Counted from the first letter of the stretch, positions 40,158 through 48,424 are shown. The stretch is 51,322 bases of DNA from Micromonosporaceae bacterium (GCA_007130245.1 SLSW01000038.1:1-51322), one strand, 5' to 3'. Program-made: numbers and translations. The notes: generated by a model not told the origin, from the letters alone.

Positions 40158-41006
40158 ATGGACCACTATCCCCCAGTCCCGGAGCTACCGGATCTCCCGG
40201 AGGCGACCATCGCGCGGTTGCCGGAGTACCTCCGTGCGCTGCACCTGCTCGCCGAGACCGGCGCCGACACCGTCTCCAGCGAGGGCCTGGCCGCCGCGGC
40301 TGGGGTCAGCTCCGCCAAGCTGCGCAAGGACCTGTCCCAGCTCGGGTCCTACGGCACCCGTGGGGTGGGTTACGACGTGACGCGGCTGGTGGAGCACATC
40401 GAGCATGTGCTCGGGCTCACGAAGCGACGCAACGTGGCGCTGATCGGCATCGGTAATCTCGGCCAGGCGCTGGCGGGATATGCCGGGTTCGCCAGCCGCG
40501 GGTTCCGGATCTCCGCGCTCGTGGATGTGGACCCGGCCCGTGTCGGCCAGCGACTCGGTGGCCTGACCGTCACCCACCTCGACGACCTGCCCGAGACCGT
40601 GCGCACCGAACAGGTCGCCATCGGGGTGATCACCACCCCGGCGCCGGCGGCCCAGGTGGTCGCCGACCGTCTCGTGGCCGCTGGCGTCACCAGCATCCTC
40701 AACTTCGCGCCCTGCGTGCTGACCGTGCCGGACTACGTCGACGTGCGCAAAGTTGACCTCGCCATTGAGTTGCAGATCCTGTCATTCCACGAGCACCGCA
40801 AGTCCAGCGCCTCCGACCGCACCGGCGGCCGGGGGCCGGTCCTGCTGCCGGGCGCCGCGTTGCCGGGCGTCGGTGCGGTATCTGACCCCCCGGCGGCGCT
40901 GCCGGGCGTGATGCCGGACGCGCCCACACCACCCCGGGTGGCCCGTGGCGGCGCCCGGACCACCCGCCGGACGAAGCCCCCGGCGACGAAGGTGGTCGGC
41001 TCATGA
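40158..41006 (+). CDS. rex: Redox-sensing repressor Rex
   Basis: A 282-residue NADH-responsive repressor. The winged helix is PEATIARLPEYLRALHLLAETGADTVSSEGLAAAAGVSSAKLRKDLSQLGSYGTRGVGYDV; the Rossmann domain has VALIGIGNLGQALAGYAGF; the domain-swapped end has VDVRKVDLAIELQILSFHE. A Pro/Arg-rich tail of about 60 residues after it is longer than in S. coelicolor Rex. ATG 40158 has GGAGACAC upstream. It overlaps hemA by 4 nt, so it is the first gene of the heme operon. Confidence 0.95.
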   Translation: MDHYPPVPELPDLPEATIARLPEYLRALHLLAETGADTVSSEGLAAAAGVSSAKLRKDLSQLGSYGTRGVGYDVTRLVEHIEHVLGLTKRRNVALIGIGNLGQALAGYAGFASRGFRISALVDVDPARVGQRLGGLTVTHLDDLPETVRTEQVAIGVITTPAPAAQVVADRLVAAGVTSILNFAPCVLTVPDYVDVRKVDLAIELQILSFHEHRKSSASDRTGGRGPVLLPGAALPGVGAVSDPPAALPGVMPDAPTPPRVARGGARTTRRTKPPATKVVGS

Positions 41007-42328
41007 ACCTGTTGACTGTCGGCGCCTCCCATCACACCACCGACCTGGCACTGCTGGAGAAGCTGACGGTGCCGGTCCGCGAGGTCCCGCACATGCTGGA
41101 CCGGCTGCTGCGCCGCGAGCACGTCACCGAGGCGGTGGTGCTGTCCACCTGCAACCGGGTCGAGATCTACGCCGGAGTGGCCGCCTTTCACGGCGGGGTC
41201 GCCGACGTGTCGGCGGCGCTGGCCGAGCGGGTCGGCGTCGACCCCGGCGCGCTGGCCCCGCACCTGTACGTGCGCTGGGACGCCGAGGCGGTCACCCACG
41301 CGTTGCGGGTCGCGGCCGGACTGGACTCGATGGTGGTGGGCGAGGCGCAGATCCTCGGCCAGCTACGCGCCGCGTACAACAGCGCCACCGAGGCCGACGC
41401 GGCCGGTCGCCTGTTGCACGAACTGATGCAGCAGGCGCTGCGGGTGGGCAAGCGGGCCCAGGCCGAGACCGGCATCGGCGCGGCCGGCCGCAGCGTCGTC
41501 ACCGCCGCGCTCGACCTGGCCGCTGGACACAGCGGCGTGGGCGGCCTGACCGGCCGCCGCGGACTGGTGATCGGCGCTGGCGCCATGGGCGCGCTCGCGC
41601 TGACCGGGCTGTCGCGCGCCGGCGCCGGGCCGGTGCAGGTGGCCAGCCGCCGTCGGGAACGCGCCGCGCGGCTCGCCGAGTCGCACGGCGCCGAGCCGGT
41701 CGGCATGGCCGACCTTCCCGCGGTGCTACCGGAGATCGATGTGCTGGTGTCCGCTACCGCCTCGACCGGGCCGGTGCTGCACGCCCACACCGTGGCCAAC
41801 GCCGTGGCCAGGCGGCCCGCCGGGCGGCCGCTGGTGATCTGCGACCTGGCCGTCCCCCGCGACGTGGAACCGGCCGCCGCCGACCTGCCCGGTGTGGTCC
41901 TCATCAACACCGAGGGCCTCGCCGACATCGGGCCGGCGACGGCCGCCGAGGCGGTGGCCGCCGCCGAGAAGCTGGTCGCCGCGGAGGCCGAGGAGATCGG
42001 CCGCGCGCTGCGCGACGTGCGCATCGCACCGACGGTGGCCGCGCTGCGCACTCGCGCGGACGACGTGGTGGCGGCCGAGCTGGCGCGGCTGGCGCAGCGG
42101 AGGCCGGACCTCACCGACGAGCAGCGCGCCGAGGTCGCCCACGCCGTGCACCGGCTGGTGCAACGCCTCCTGCACCAGCCGACCGTGCGGGTGCGCCAGC
42201 TCGCGTCCCAGCCGGAGGGGGAGGCGTACGCCACGCTGCTGGCAGAGCTGTTCGACCTGCAGGTGCCGCACCGGTCCCGCGTCGACCAGGTGCCCCGGCC
42301 CGATCAGCCGCACGGGGGTGGGCAGTGA
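41003..42328 (+). CDS. hemA: Glutamyl-tRNA reductase
   Basis: A 441-residue enzyme reducing Glu-tRNA to glutamate-1-semialdehyde, the first step of the C5 heme pathway. It has LTVGASHHTTDLALLEKL, the catalytic Cys in LSTCNRVEIYA, DSMVVGEAQILGQLRAAY, GLVIGAGAMGALAL (NADPH) and DLAVPRDVEP. Overlaps rex (ATGA) and hemC (GTGA). Confidence 0.96.
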   Translation: MNLLTVGASHHTTDLALLEKLTVPVREVPHMLDRLLRREHVTEAVVLSTCNRVEIYAGVAAFHGGVADVSAALAERVGVDPGALAPHLYVRWDAEAVTHALRVAAGLDSMVVGEAQILGQLRAAYNSATEADAAGRLLHELMQQALRVGKRAQAETGIGAAGRSVVTAALDLAAGHSGVGGLTGRRGLVIGAGAMGALALTGLSRAGAGPVQVASRRRERAARLAESHGAEPVGMADLPAVLPEIDVLVSATASTGPVLHAHTVANAVARRPAGRPLVICDLAVPRDVEPAAADLPGVVLINTEGLADIGPATAAEAVAAAEKLVAAEAEEIGRALRDVRIAPTVAALRTRADDVVAAELARLAQRRPDLTDEQRAEVAHAVHRLVQRLLHQPTVRVRQLASQPEGEAYATLLAELFDLQVPHRSRVDQVPRPDQPHGGGQ

Positions 42329-43260
42329 CTCTCCGGATCGGCACCCGGGGCAGCGCACTGGCGATGGCCCAGGCCCGCACGGTCGCCGACGCGGTCGCGG
42401 CGGCCACCGGGACCCCGGTGGAGCTGGTGGAGATCTCGACCGCCGGCGACCGCTCCACCGCACCCGTGCCCGAGCTCGGCGTCGGCGTTTTCGTCTCCGC
42501 GCTGCGCGACGCGCTCGCCGCCAAGGAGATCGACGCAGCGGTCCACTCGTACAAGGACCTGCCCACCGCGGTGGTCGACGGTCTGCACGTGGCCGCGGTG
42601 CCCCCACGCGAGGACCCGCGGGATGCGCTGGTGTCCCGCGACGGCGCCACGCTGCGGCAGTTGCCCCCCGGCGCCCGGGTCGGCACCGGGGCGCCCCGGC
42701 GCACCGCGCAGTTGCGCGCGCTCGGCTTCGGCCTGGACGTGGTCGGGGTGCGCGGCAACGTGGATACTCGACTACGCAAGGTAGCCGACGGTGAGCTGGA
42801 CGCGGTGGTGCTGGCCTGCGCGGGACTGGCCCGGCTCGGTCGCGCCGATGAGATCACCGAGGTGCTCGACCCTGCGCAGGTGCTGCCCGCTCCGGCGCAG
42901 GGCGCGCTCGCGGTCGAGTGCCGGGCCGACGACACCGACCTGGTCGCGGCGCTCGCCACGGTCGACCACCCGGTCTCCCGGGTGGCGGTGACCGCCGAGC
43001 GGGCGTTGCTGGCCGGGCTGGAGGCGGGCTGCAGCGCACCGGTGGCCGGCTTCACCGAGATCTCACCGGCCGGAGCCGGGCTGGAGATCCGCCTGCACGG
43101 CGCGGTGATCAGGCCGGACGGCACCCGCACCGTCCGCCTGTCCCGCGCGAGCACGACGTCCGACGACAGCGCCGCGGCCGTCGCCGAGCAGCTCGGCCGG
43201 GACCTCGCCGCCGATCTGCTCACCGCCGGCGCCCGAACGATATTGGAGCACGACACATGA
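42325..43260 (+). CDS. hemC: Porphobilinogen deaminase
   Basis: A 311-residue enzyme joining four porphobilinogens into hydroxymethylbilane. It has RIGTRGSALAMAQA, the catalytic Asp region AAVHSYKDLPTA, TGAPRRTAQL, VRGNVDTRLRKV, and the dipyrromethane-cofactor Cys in GLEAGCSAPVAGF. GTG start overlapping the hemA stop; the stop overlaps the ATG of hemD. Confidence 0.96.
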   Translation: MTLRIGTRGSALAMAQARTVADAVAAATGTPVELVEISTAGDRSTAPVPELGVGVFVSALRDALAAKEIDAAVHSYKDLPTAVVDGLHVAAVPPREDPRDALVSRDGATLRQLPPGARVGTGAPRRTAQLRALGFGLDVVGVRGNVDTRLRKVADGELDAVVLACAGLARLGRADEITEVLDPAQVLPAPAQGALAVECRADDTDLVAALATVDHPVSRVAVTAERALLAGLEAGCSAPVAGFTEISPAGAGLEIRLHGAVIRPDGTRTVRLSRASTTSDDSAAAVAEQLGRDLAADLLTAGARTILEHDT

Positions 43261-44837
43261 CCCGCACCCGCAAATCCGTCGGCCGGATCACCTTTGTCGG
43301 TGCCGGCCCCGGTGACCCGGGGCTGCTGACCCAGCGCGCCGTGGACGCGCTCGCCGGAGCCGACCGGATCGTCTTCGACCGGGCCGTCCCGGAGGCGCTG
43401 CTGGCCGCGGTCCGTTCCACCGCCAAACCCGACACCGAGTGGAGTCCAGCCGAGGGAGCGCCAGGGGACGTGGCGAAAGTGCTGCTGTCCGCGGCGCGGT
43501 CCGGCAGCAACGCCGCCCACCTGGTCGTCGGTGACCCGTTCGCGCGCGAGCCCGTGGTCGAGGAGGTCCAGGCGGTGGCGCGTACCTCGGTGCGCTTCGA
43601 GGTGGTCCCCGGCGTCGGCGAGTCCGCCGGAGTGGCCGCCTACGCCGGTGTCCCGTTGACCGGGGTGCGCACGGTGGCCGACGTCGACGACGTGTCCACG
43701 CTCGACTTCGACGCCCTGGCGCACGCGGCGGCGCGCGGTTCGCTGGCCATCGCGGTCGACGCCGGCGCGCTCGGCGAGGTGCGTGACGGGCTGCTCGCCG
43801 CCGGGGTGAGTGGGGACACGCCGGTCGCGGTGACCGGTGACGGCACCGGCGACACCCAGTACACGACCACCTCGACGATGGACAACTACGTGGCCGCCGC
43901 ACTCGGCTTCACCGGCCGGGTGGTGCTGACGGCGGGACCCGACGTGGCCCAGCGCGAGAAGCTGAGCTGGTGGGAGAGCCGCCCGCTGTACGGCTGGAAA
44001 GTGCTGGTTCCGCGTACCAAGGAGCAGGCCGGCGCGATGAGCGCGCGCCTGCGCAGCTACGGGGCGATCCCGACCGAGGTGCCCACCATCGCGGTGGAGC
44101 CGCCCCGGACCCCGGCGCAGATGGAGCGCGCGGTCAAGGGTCTGGTGGACGGCCGCTACGCCTGGGTCATCTTCACCTCCACCAACGCCGTCCGGGCGGT
44201 GTGGGAGAAGTTCGCCGAGCACGGCCTGGACGCGCGCCACTTCGGCGGTGTGAAGATCGCCTGCATCGGTCCGGTGACCGCGGACGCGGTACGCGCGTTC
44301 GGTATCGAGCCGGAGCTGATGCCGTCGGCCGACCACACCACCGAAGGCCTGCTGCACGAGTTCGCGCCGTACGACGACCTGCTCGACCCGGTGGGGCGGG
44401 TGCTGCTGCCACGCGCCGACATCGCCACCGAGACGCTCGCCGCGGGTCTGCTCGAGAAGGGCTGGGAGGTCGACGACGTCACGGCGTACCGCACCGTGCG
44501 TGCCTCGCCGCCGCCCGCCGAGATCCGCGACGCGATCAAGTCCGGTGGCTTCGACGCGGTGCTGTTCACCTCCTCGTCGACGGTGCGCAACCTGGTAGGC
44601 ATCGCCGGCAAGCCGCACGCACGCACGGTGGTGGCGGCGATCGGGCCGAAGACGGCGCAGACCGCCACCGAGTTCGGCCTGCGGGTGGACGTGCAGCCGG
44701 AGCACGCCACGGTCGCCGACCAGGTGGAGTCGCTGGCGACCTACGCGGTGGAGTTGCGCGAGAAGCTGGCCGCCATGCCGGCCAAGCAGCGCCGCGGCTC
44801 CAAGGTGCAGGGCCCGACGGCGCTGCGGTTCCGCTGA
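43257..44837 (+). CDS. hemD: CobA-like/uroporphyrinogen-III synthase fusion
   Basis: A 526-residue fusion. The N-terminal half (about 1-235) has a tetrapyrrole-methylase fold: RITFVGAGPGDPGLLTQRAVDAL, EVVPGVGESAGVAAYAGVPLTG. But the usual RLKGGDPFVFGRG loop reads HLVVGDPFAREP, and other substrate residues are altered, so methyltransferase activity is doubtful. The C-terminal half (about 250-510) is uroporphyrinogen-III synthase (WWESRPLYGWKVLVPRTKEQAGAMSARL, FTSTNAVRAVWEKF, FTSSSTVRNLVGIAG, AIGPKTAQTATEFGL). M. tuberculosis HemD (Rv0511) has the same architecture, from memory. Confidence 0.93.
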   Translation: MTRTRKSVGRITFVGAGPGDPGLLTQRAVDALAGADRIVFDRAVPEALLAAVRSTAKPDTEWSPAEGAPGDVAKVLLSAARSGSNAAHLVVGDPFAREPVVEEVQAVARTSVRFEVVPGVGESAGVAAYAGVPLTGVRTVADVDDVSTLDFDALAHAAARGSLAIAVDAGALGEVRDGLLAAGVSGDTPVAVTGDGTGDTQYTTTSTMDNYVAAALGFTGRVVLTAGPDVAQREKLSWWESRPLYGWKVLVPRTKEQAGAMSARLRSYGAIPTEVPTIAVEPPRTPAQMERAVKGLVDGRYAWVIFTSTNAVRAVWEKFAEHGLDARHFGGVKIACIGPVTADAVRAFGIEPELMPSADHTTEGLLHEFAPYDDLLDPVGRVLLPRADIATETLAAGLLEKGWEVDDVTAYRTVRASPPPAEIRDAIKSGGFDAVLFTSSSTVRNLVGIAGKPHARTVVAAIGPKTAQTATEFGLRVDVQPEHATVADQVESLATYAVELREKLAAMPAKQRRGSKVQGPTALRFR

Positions 44838-44849
44838 GGGGGACGGCGT

Positions 44850-45824
44850 ATGACGTACCCGCAGGTGCGGCCGCGGCGGCTGCGGCGCAACGCGGCGGCG
44901 CGGCGGCTGGTGACCGAGACCCGGCTCAGCCCGGCGGAGCTGGTGCTGCCGTTGTTCGTGCGCGAAGGGCTGTCCGAGCCGCGTGCGGTGCCGTCGTTGC
45001 CCGGGGTGGTGCAGCACTCGCGCGACTCGCTGCGCAAGGCCGCGACCGAGGCGGTGGCCGCCGGGGTCGGTGGGCTGATGCTGTTCGGTGTGCCGCAGCG
45101 GCGCGACGCGGTCGGTTCGCCCGGCACCGACCCGCACGGGGTGCTGAACGTGGCGATCGCGGACGTGGTCGCCGAGGTGGGTGATGCCACCGTGGTGATG
45201 AGCGACCTGTGCCTGGACGAGTTCACCGACCACGGCCATTGCGGTGTGCTGGCGGGCGACGGCACGGTCGACAACGACGCCACGCTGTTGCGGTACGAGG
45301 AGATGGCGCTGGCGCAGGCGACCGCCGGCGCCCACATGCTGGGGCTGTCGGGCATGATGGATGGCCAGGTGGGCGCGGTCCGGCGAGCGCTGGACGCCAC
45401 CGGACACGCGGACGTGGCGATCCTGGCCTACGCGGCGAAGTACGCCTCGGCCTGCTACGGGCCGTTCCGCGACGCGGTCGAGGCGACCCTGCAGGGGGAC
45501 CGGAAGACCTACCAGCAGGACCCGGCCAACGCCCGGGAGGCGCTGCGTGAGGTGGCGCTGGACGTGGCGGAGGGCGCGGACGTGGTGATGGTCAAGCCCG
45601 CCCTGCCGTACCTCGACGTGGTCGCGGCGGTGGCCGGCGCCGTCGATGTGCCGGTGGCGGCCTACCAGGTCTCCGGCGAGTACGCGATGGTCGAGGCGGC
45701 GGCCGCCAACGGCTGGCTGGACCGGGAGGCCATGATGCTGGAGACGTTGACGGCCATCCGGCGTGCCGGGGCGCAGATCGTCCTCACGTACTGGGCTACC
45801 GAGGCCGCCCGCCATCTCCGCTGA
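44850..45824 (+). CDS. hemB: Delta-aminolevulinic acid dehydratase
   Basis: A 324-residue enzyme condensing two ALA into porphobilinogen. It has RPRRLRRNAAARRLV, the metal-site loop SDLCLDEFTDHGHCGVL, the Lys in AYAAKYASACYGPFRDA, the second Lys in VVMVKPALPYLD, and YQVSGEY. The loop carries Asp where zinc-dependent enzymes have the second Cys, so the Mg/K-dependent type is expected. It starts 12 nt after hemD with GAGGGGG upstream, completing the rex-hemACDB unit. A palindrome starts at its stop codon. Confidence 0.96.
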   Translation: MTYPQVRPRRLRRNAAARRLVTETRLSPAELVLPLFVREGLSEPRAVPSLPGVVQHSRDSLRKAATEAVAAGVGGLMLFGVPQRRDAVGSPGTDPHGVLNVAIADVVAEVGDATVVMSDLCLDEFTDHGHCGVLAGDGTVDNDATLLRYEEMALAQATAGAHMLGLSGMMDGQVGAVRRALDATGHADVAILAYAAKYASACYGPFRDAVEATLQGDRKTYQQDPANAREALREVALDVAEGADVVMVKPALPYLDVVAAVAGAVDVPVAAYQVSGEYAMVEAAAANGWLDREAMMLETLTAIRRAGAQIVLTYWATEAARHLR

Positions 45825-45878
45825 TCTAGGGATTGTTCACGCTATTTGATCTCCGATCACGTGAACTATCCCTAGATC
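45823..45878. terminator. Perfect-stem intergenic palindrome after hemB (dispersed repeat, copy B)
   Basis: GATCTAGGGATTGTTCACG (45823-45841) pairs with 45860-45878 at 18 of 19 positions around an 18-nt loop. It begins within the hemB stop codon and sits between the convergent hemB and GNAT genes, so a bidirectional terminator role is plausible. The right side plus GACGGG (to 45884) repeats at 33339-33365. Confidence 0.8.
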
Positions 45879-45893
45879 GACGGGCATAGGGGG

Positions 45894-46934
45894 CTAGGTC
45901 GAGGTAGGAGGAGACAGGCGGTCGAGCAGTTCGGGCACGTCCGCCTCGTACTCGCGCCATTCCCGGTCCGGACGGAACCCCAGGTCCGCGTTGACCCGCG
46001 CCATCGGGTCGTTCTCCAGCGCGTTCCACGTCTGCACCTCGGTCAACCGGGGCTCGGCCGCGCGCAGCTCCAGCAGCATCCGCGCCTTGATCGCCCGGTC
46101 CAGCCCCAGCCCCTGGTGCTCCGGGACCACAGTCGTGTCGTACTGGTCGGCCCGCGACGGGTGCTGCACCGGCGTGACCACCTCGGTCAGGGCGGCCACC
46201 TCCCCGCTGACCTCATGCACCGCCATCACCAGGTATGGCTTCATCCCGCGCCGGTTGAGCGTATCCAGGCTGGCGGCCAGCCGCTGCGCATCGTACGAGC
46301 TGGGGCGTAGCGCCAGGTCCGGCAACTCCACCTCGCGGCGCACCGCCTTGGCCGCGGCGTACGGCTCGAGCTGTTCGGCCGGCAGCATGCCGCGGTGGCA
46401 CTCGACCCGGTATCCAGCGGGTACGGAGGCTGCCAGGGCCTCCATCGCCGGCCAGTCCACCGCGGAGAAGTCCAGGACGCTGCGCATCTCCACGTACGCG
46501 CACCGGAAGCCCACTGCCTCCCAGAACTTCATCGCCGGCGTGCCACCGACCACCTCCACCCCGAGCGAGTCCAGGCCTTCGGCGTGGGCGCGCCGCGCCA
46601 CCTCGAGCATCAGCGTCCTGCCCACGCCGCGCTGCCGCGCGGACGGGTGCACCAGCAGCTCGACCACGCCGATATCGCCCAGCACGAGCAGGTTCGCGTG
46701 CCCGGTCACCGGCATGTCGGCCGTGTCGGCCGTGTCGGCCGCGTCGGCCGCGTCGGCCAGCCAGCAGATCCGACGCTCGCCCGGCATCGTCTCGGACAGG
46801 TATTCGCGCACGCCGACACCCTGCCAGTGCGGATCGGCGGGCAGATCCGTGTCGAGAGCCTCGTTGAGCGATGCGACGACCGACTCGATCTCCGCCGCTG
46901 GCGCGGCGTCGGGGTCCCACTCGCGAACTCTCAT
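45894..46934 (-). CDS. Tandem GNAT acetyltransferase
   Basis: A 346-residue protein with two GNAT domains. The first has VVELLVHPSARQRGVGRTLMLEVARRA (acetyl-CoA loop RQRGVG) and AMKFWEAVGFR; the second has TTVVPEHQGLGLDRAIKARML and WNALENDPMARVNADLGFR. This double layout resembles MshD (mycothiol synthase), but I see nothing that proves that substrate. A low-complexity stretch (ADAADAADTADTAD) in the first domain comes from a 9-bp repeat. Start ATG 46934; a GTG at 46940 is possible. Confidence 0.82.
   Translation of the reverse strand: MRVREWDPDAAPAAEIESVVASLNEALDTDLPADPHWQGVGVREYLSETMPGERRICWLADAADAADTADTADMPVTGHANLLVLGDIGVVELLVHPSARQRGVGRTLMLEVARRAHAEGLDSLGVEVVGGTPAMKFWEAVGFRCAYVEMRSVLDFSAVDWPAMEALAASVPAGYRVECHRGMLPAEQLEPYAAAKAVRREVELPDLALRPSSYDAQRLAASLDTLNRRGMKPYLVMAVHEVSGEVAALTEVVTPVQHPSRADQYDTTVVPEHQGLGLDRAIKARMLLELRAAEPRLTEVQTWNALENDPMARVNADLGFRPDREWREYEADVPELLDRLSPPTST
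46714..46758. repeat. 9-bp tandem repeat in the GNAT gene
   Basis: Five units of (G/A)(T/C)GTCGGCC in frame, encoding the ADx stretch between strands of the first GNAT domain. Confidence 0.9.
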
Positions 46935-47015
46935 CCTCACAGCTTGCCCCTTCCGGCACCACGGGCGAAAGTCCGGGACCTCGCGGGTGTGTTGATCTCG
47001 TTACTGTCGGCAGGC

Positions 47016-48146
47016 TCAGCCGTGGCTGGCCCGGCCGTACTCGTTCGCCGCCGTGAAGACCTCCTCGGCGTACGCCTGCACGTCGTTGTAGGCCAGCACA
47101 GCCTCCCACCAGTCGTCCGGGACGGACAGATCGCGGCCGTTTCGGCACAGGTAGTTCGCGGCCGCCAGCGCCGCGTCGTGGATGTTGTGCGGGTCGGCGG
47201 TCCCGTCGCCGGTGGCGTCGATCTGCTCGGCCAGCCACGTCTGCGGGATGAACTGCATCGGTCCCACCGCGCGGTCGTACACGTCGTCGCCGTCGATCTC
47301 TCCGCCGTCGGTGTCCTCGATCAGCCTCCGGTCGCCCTGGCCGTCCAGCGGCGGCCCGATGATCGCCGGCCATGCGCGGCCGTCCGCGCCGAGGGTGGCC
47401 CCGCCGGTGTGGCCGTGGTTGGACTCCACCCGTCCGATAGCGGCCAGGGTGGTCCAGCTCAGCTGGCAGTCCGGCGTGGTCTCGGCCACCACCAGCTCCG
47501 CGTAGCCGTACGCCTGCAGGGCCACCACCGGGACGCCCGTGCGCGCCGACATCTGCTGGGCCCAGCCGCGCAGCACGTCGGCGGGGATCCCGGTGTTCCC
47601 ACTGTCATCGGCCGGATTCCCGGTGGAGGTTAATGGCGGCGCTGCCACCGGGGTGTCGTCCCCCGCCGGAATGGTCGGGCGTGGAAGCTCGGCCGGCGAC
47701 GCGCCGGTGACGCCAGGGGGCGCGGCCGTAGGGATGACGACCGCGCCGGCGGTGGTCGCCACCGCGATCAGCCCCAGCACGGTCACCGACGGCACCGCCA
47801 GCCGGCCGGCCGGGCGTCGCGACCAGGCGGTCACGGCGCTCGCTATACGCCCGGGTCCGTGCCGCAGCACCCGCCCGGTGTGGCGCAGCCCGCGCATCGT
47901 GGCCCGGCCCGCCGCCGCCCAGGACACGGCGCTGGCCGGCGTCGCGGGTTCGGTGCCCGGCGCTGCCGTGGGAGCGGCGCTGCGCAACCGGCCTGCCGCA
48001 GCCCCGGTGGCCGGCCCGTCCGCGGTGGCCCACGCGTCCGCGGTGGCCGGCGCGTCCGCGGTGGCCGGCGCGTCCGCGGTGGCCGGCTCACACTCGTCCA
48101 GTGGGCGCTGTAGGTCGTTCCGGGGCGCCCCCGCCGCGTCCGTCAT
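47016..48146 (-). CDS. Membrane-anchored lytic transglycosylase (SLT_2/MltB-like)
   Basis: A 376-residue protein. A cytoplasmic Ala/Thr/Pro-rich N-terminus of about 110 residues, one membrane helix (VPSVTVLGLIAVATTAGAVVIP, about 117-138), a Pro/Thr linker, then an extracytoplasmic transglycosylase domain: CQLSWTTLAAIGRVESNHG (catalytic Glu), RAVGPMQFIPQTW, DPHNIHDAALAAANYLC, AVLAYNDVQAYAEEV. It cleaves peptidoglycan glycan strands. The long N-terminal region includes four 6-residue repeats (ATADAP-type). Confidence 0.88.
   Translation of the reverse strand: MTDAAGAPRNDLQRPLDECEPATADAPATADAPATADAWATADGPATGAAAGRLRSAAPTAAPGTEPATPASAVSWAAAGRATMRGLRHTGRVLRHGPGRIASAVTAWSRRPAGRLAVPSVTVLGLIAVATTAGAVVIPTAAPPGVTGASPAELPRPTIPAGDDTPVAAPPLTSTGNPADDSGNTGIPADVLRGWAQQMSARTGVPVVALQAYGYAELVVAETTPDCQLSWTTLAAIGRVESNHGHTGGATLGADGRAWPAIIGPPLDGQGDRRLIEDTDGGEIDGDDVYDRAVGPMQFIPQTWLAEQIDATGDGTADPHNIHDAALAAANYLCRNGRDLSVPDDWWEAVLAYNDVQAYAEEVFTAANEYGRASHG
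48016..48087. repeat. 18-bp tandem repeat in the transglycosylase gene
   Basis: Three perfect units (48034-48087) and one degenerate unit (48016-48033) of GCGTCCGCGGTGGCCGGC, in frame, encoding PATADA repeats in the cytoplasmic N-terminus. Confidence 0.9.
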
Positions 48147-48208
48147 GCCGATGAGTATCGCCTACGCCCGGCAGGTCGGCCACCTGGCCGTCGGCGTACC
48201 CTGAGGGC

Positions 48209-48424
48209 ATGCCTCGGTACGAGTTCCGTTGTCGCGCCTGTGGAGACACCTTTGAGGTGGAACGCCCGATGCGGTCAGCAGGTGAACCGGCGGACTGCCC
48301 CCGCGGGCACAGCGACACCGTCAAGCTGCTGTCGACCGTCTCGCTGTCCGGCGGCGCGGAAGGTGCACCGCCGGCGGCCACCGGCGGTGGCTGCTGCGGC
48401 GGCACGTGCGGCTGCGGCAACTGA
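48209..48424 (+). CDS. FmdB-family zinc-ribbon protein
   Basis: A 71-residue protein starting MPRYEFRCRACGDTFEVERPM with the first CxxC; the second pair is partly lost (ADCPRGHSD). It ends in a Cys/Gly-rich tail (GGGCCGGTCGCGN). Family members are small zinc-ribbon proteins of unknown role. The ATG at 48209 is preceded by TACCCT (48197-48202) with a 6-nt gap. Confidence 0.88.
   Translation: MPRYEFRCRACGDTFEVERPMRSAGEPADCPRGHSDTVKLLSTVSLSGGAEGAPPAATGGGCCGGTCGCGN

Noticed and set aside
42111-45815. 1234-codon open frame on the minus strand across the hem genes
   Set aside because: It is antisense to four well-supported hem genes and its translation is Arg/Gly/His/Gln-rich with no domains; a GC-rich shadow frame.
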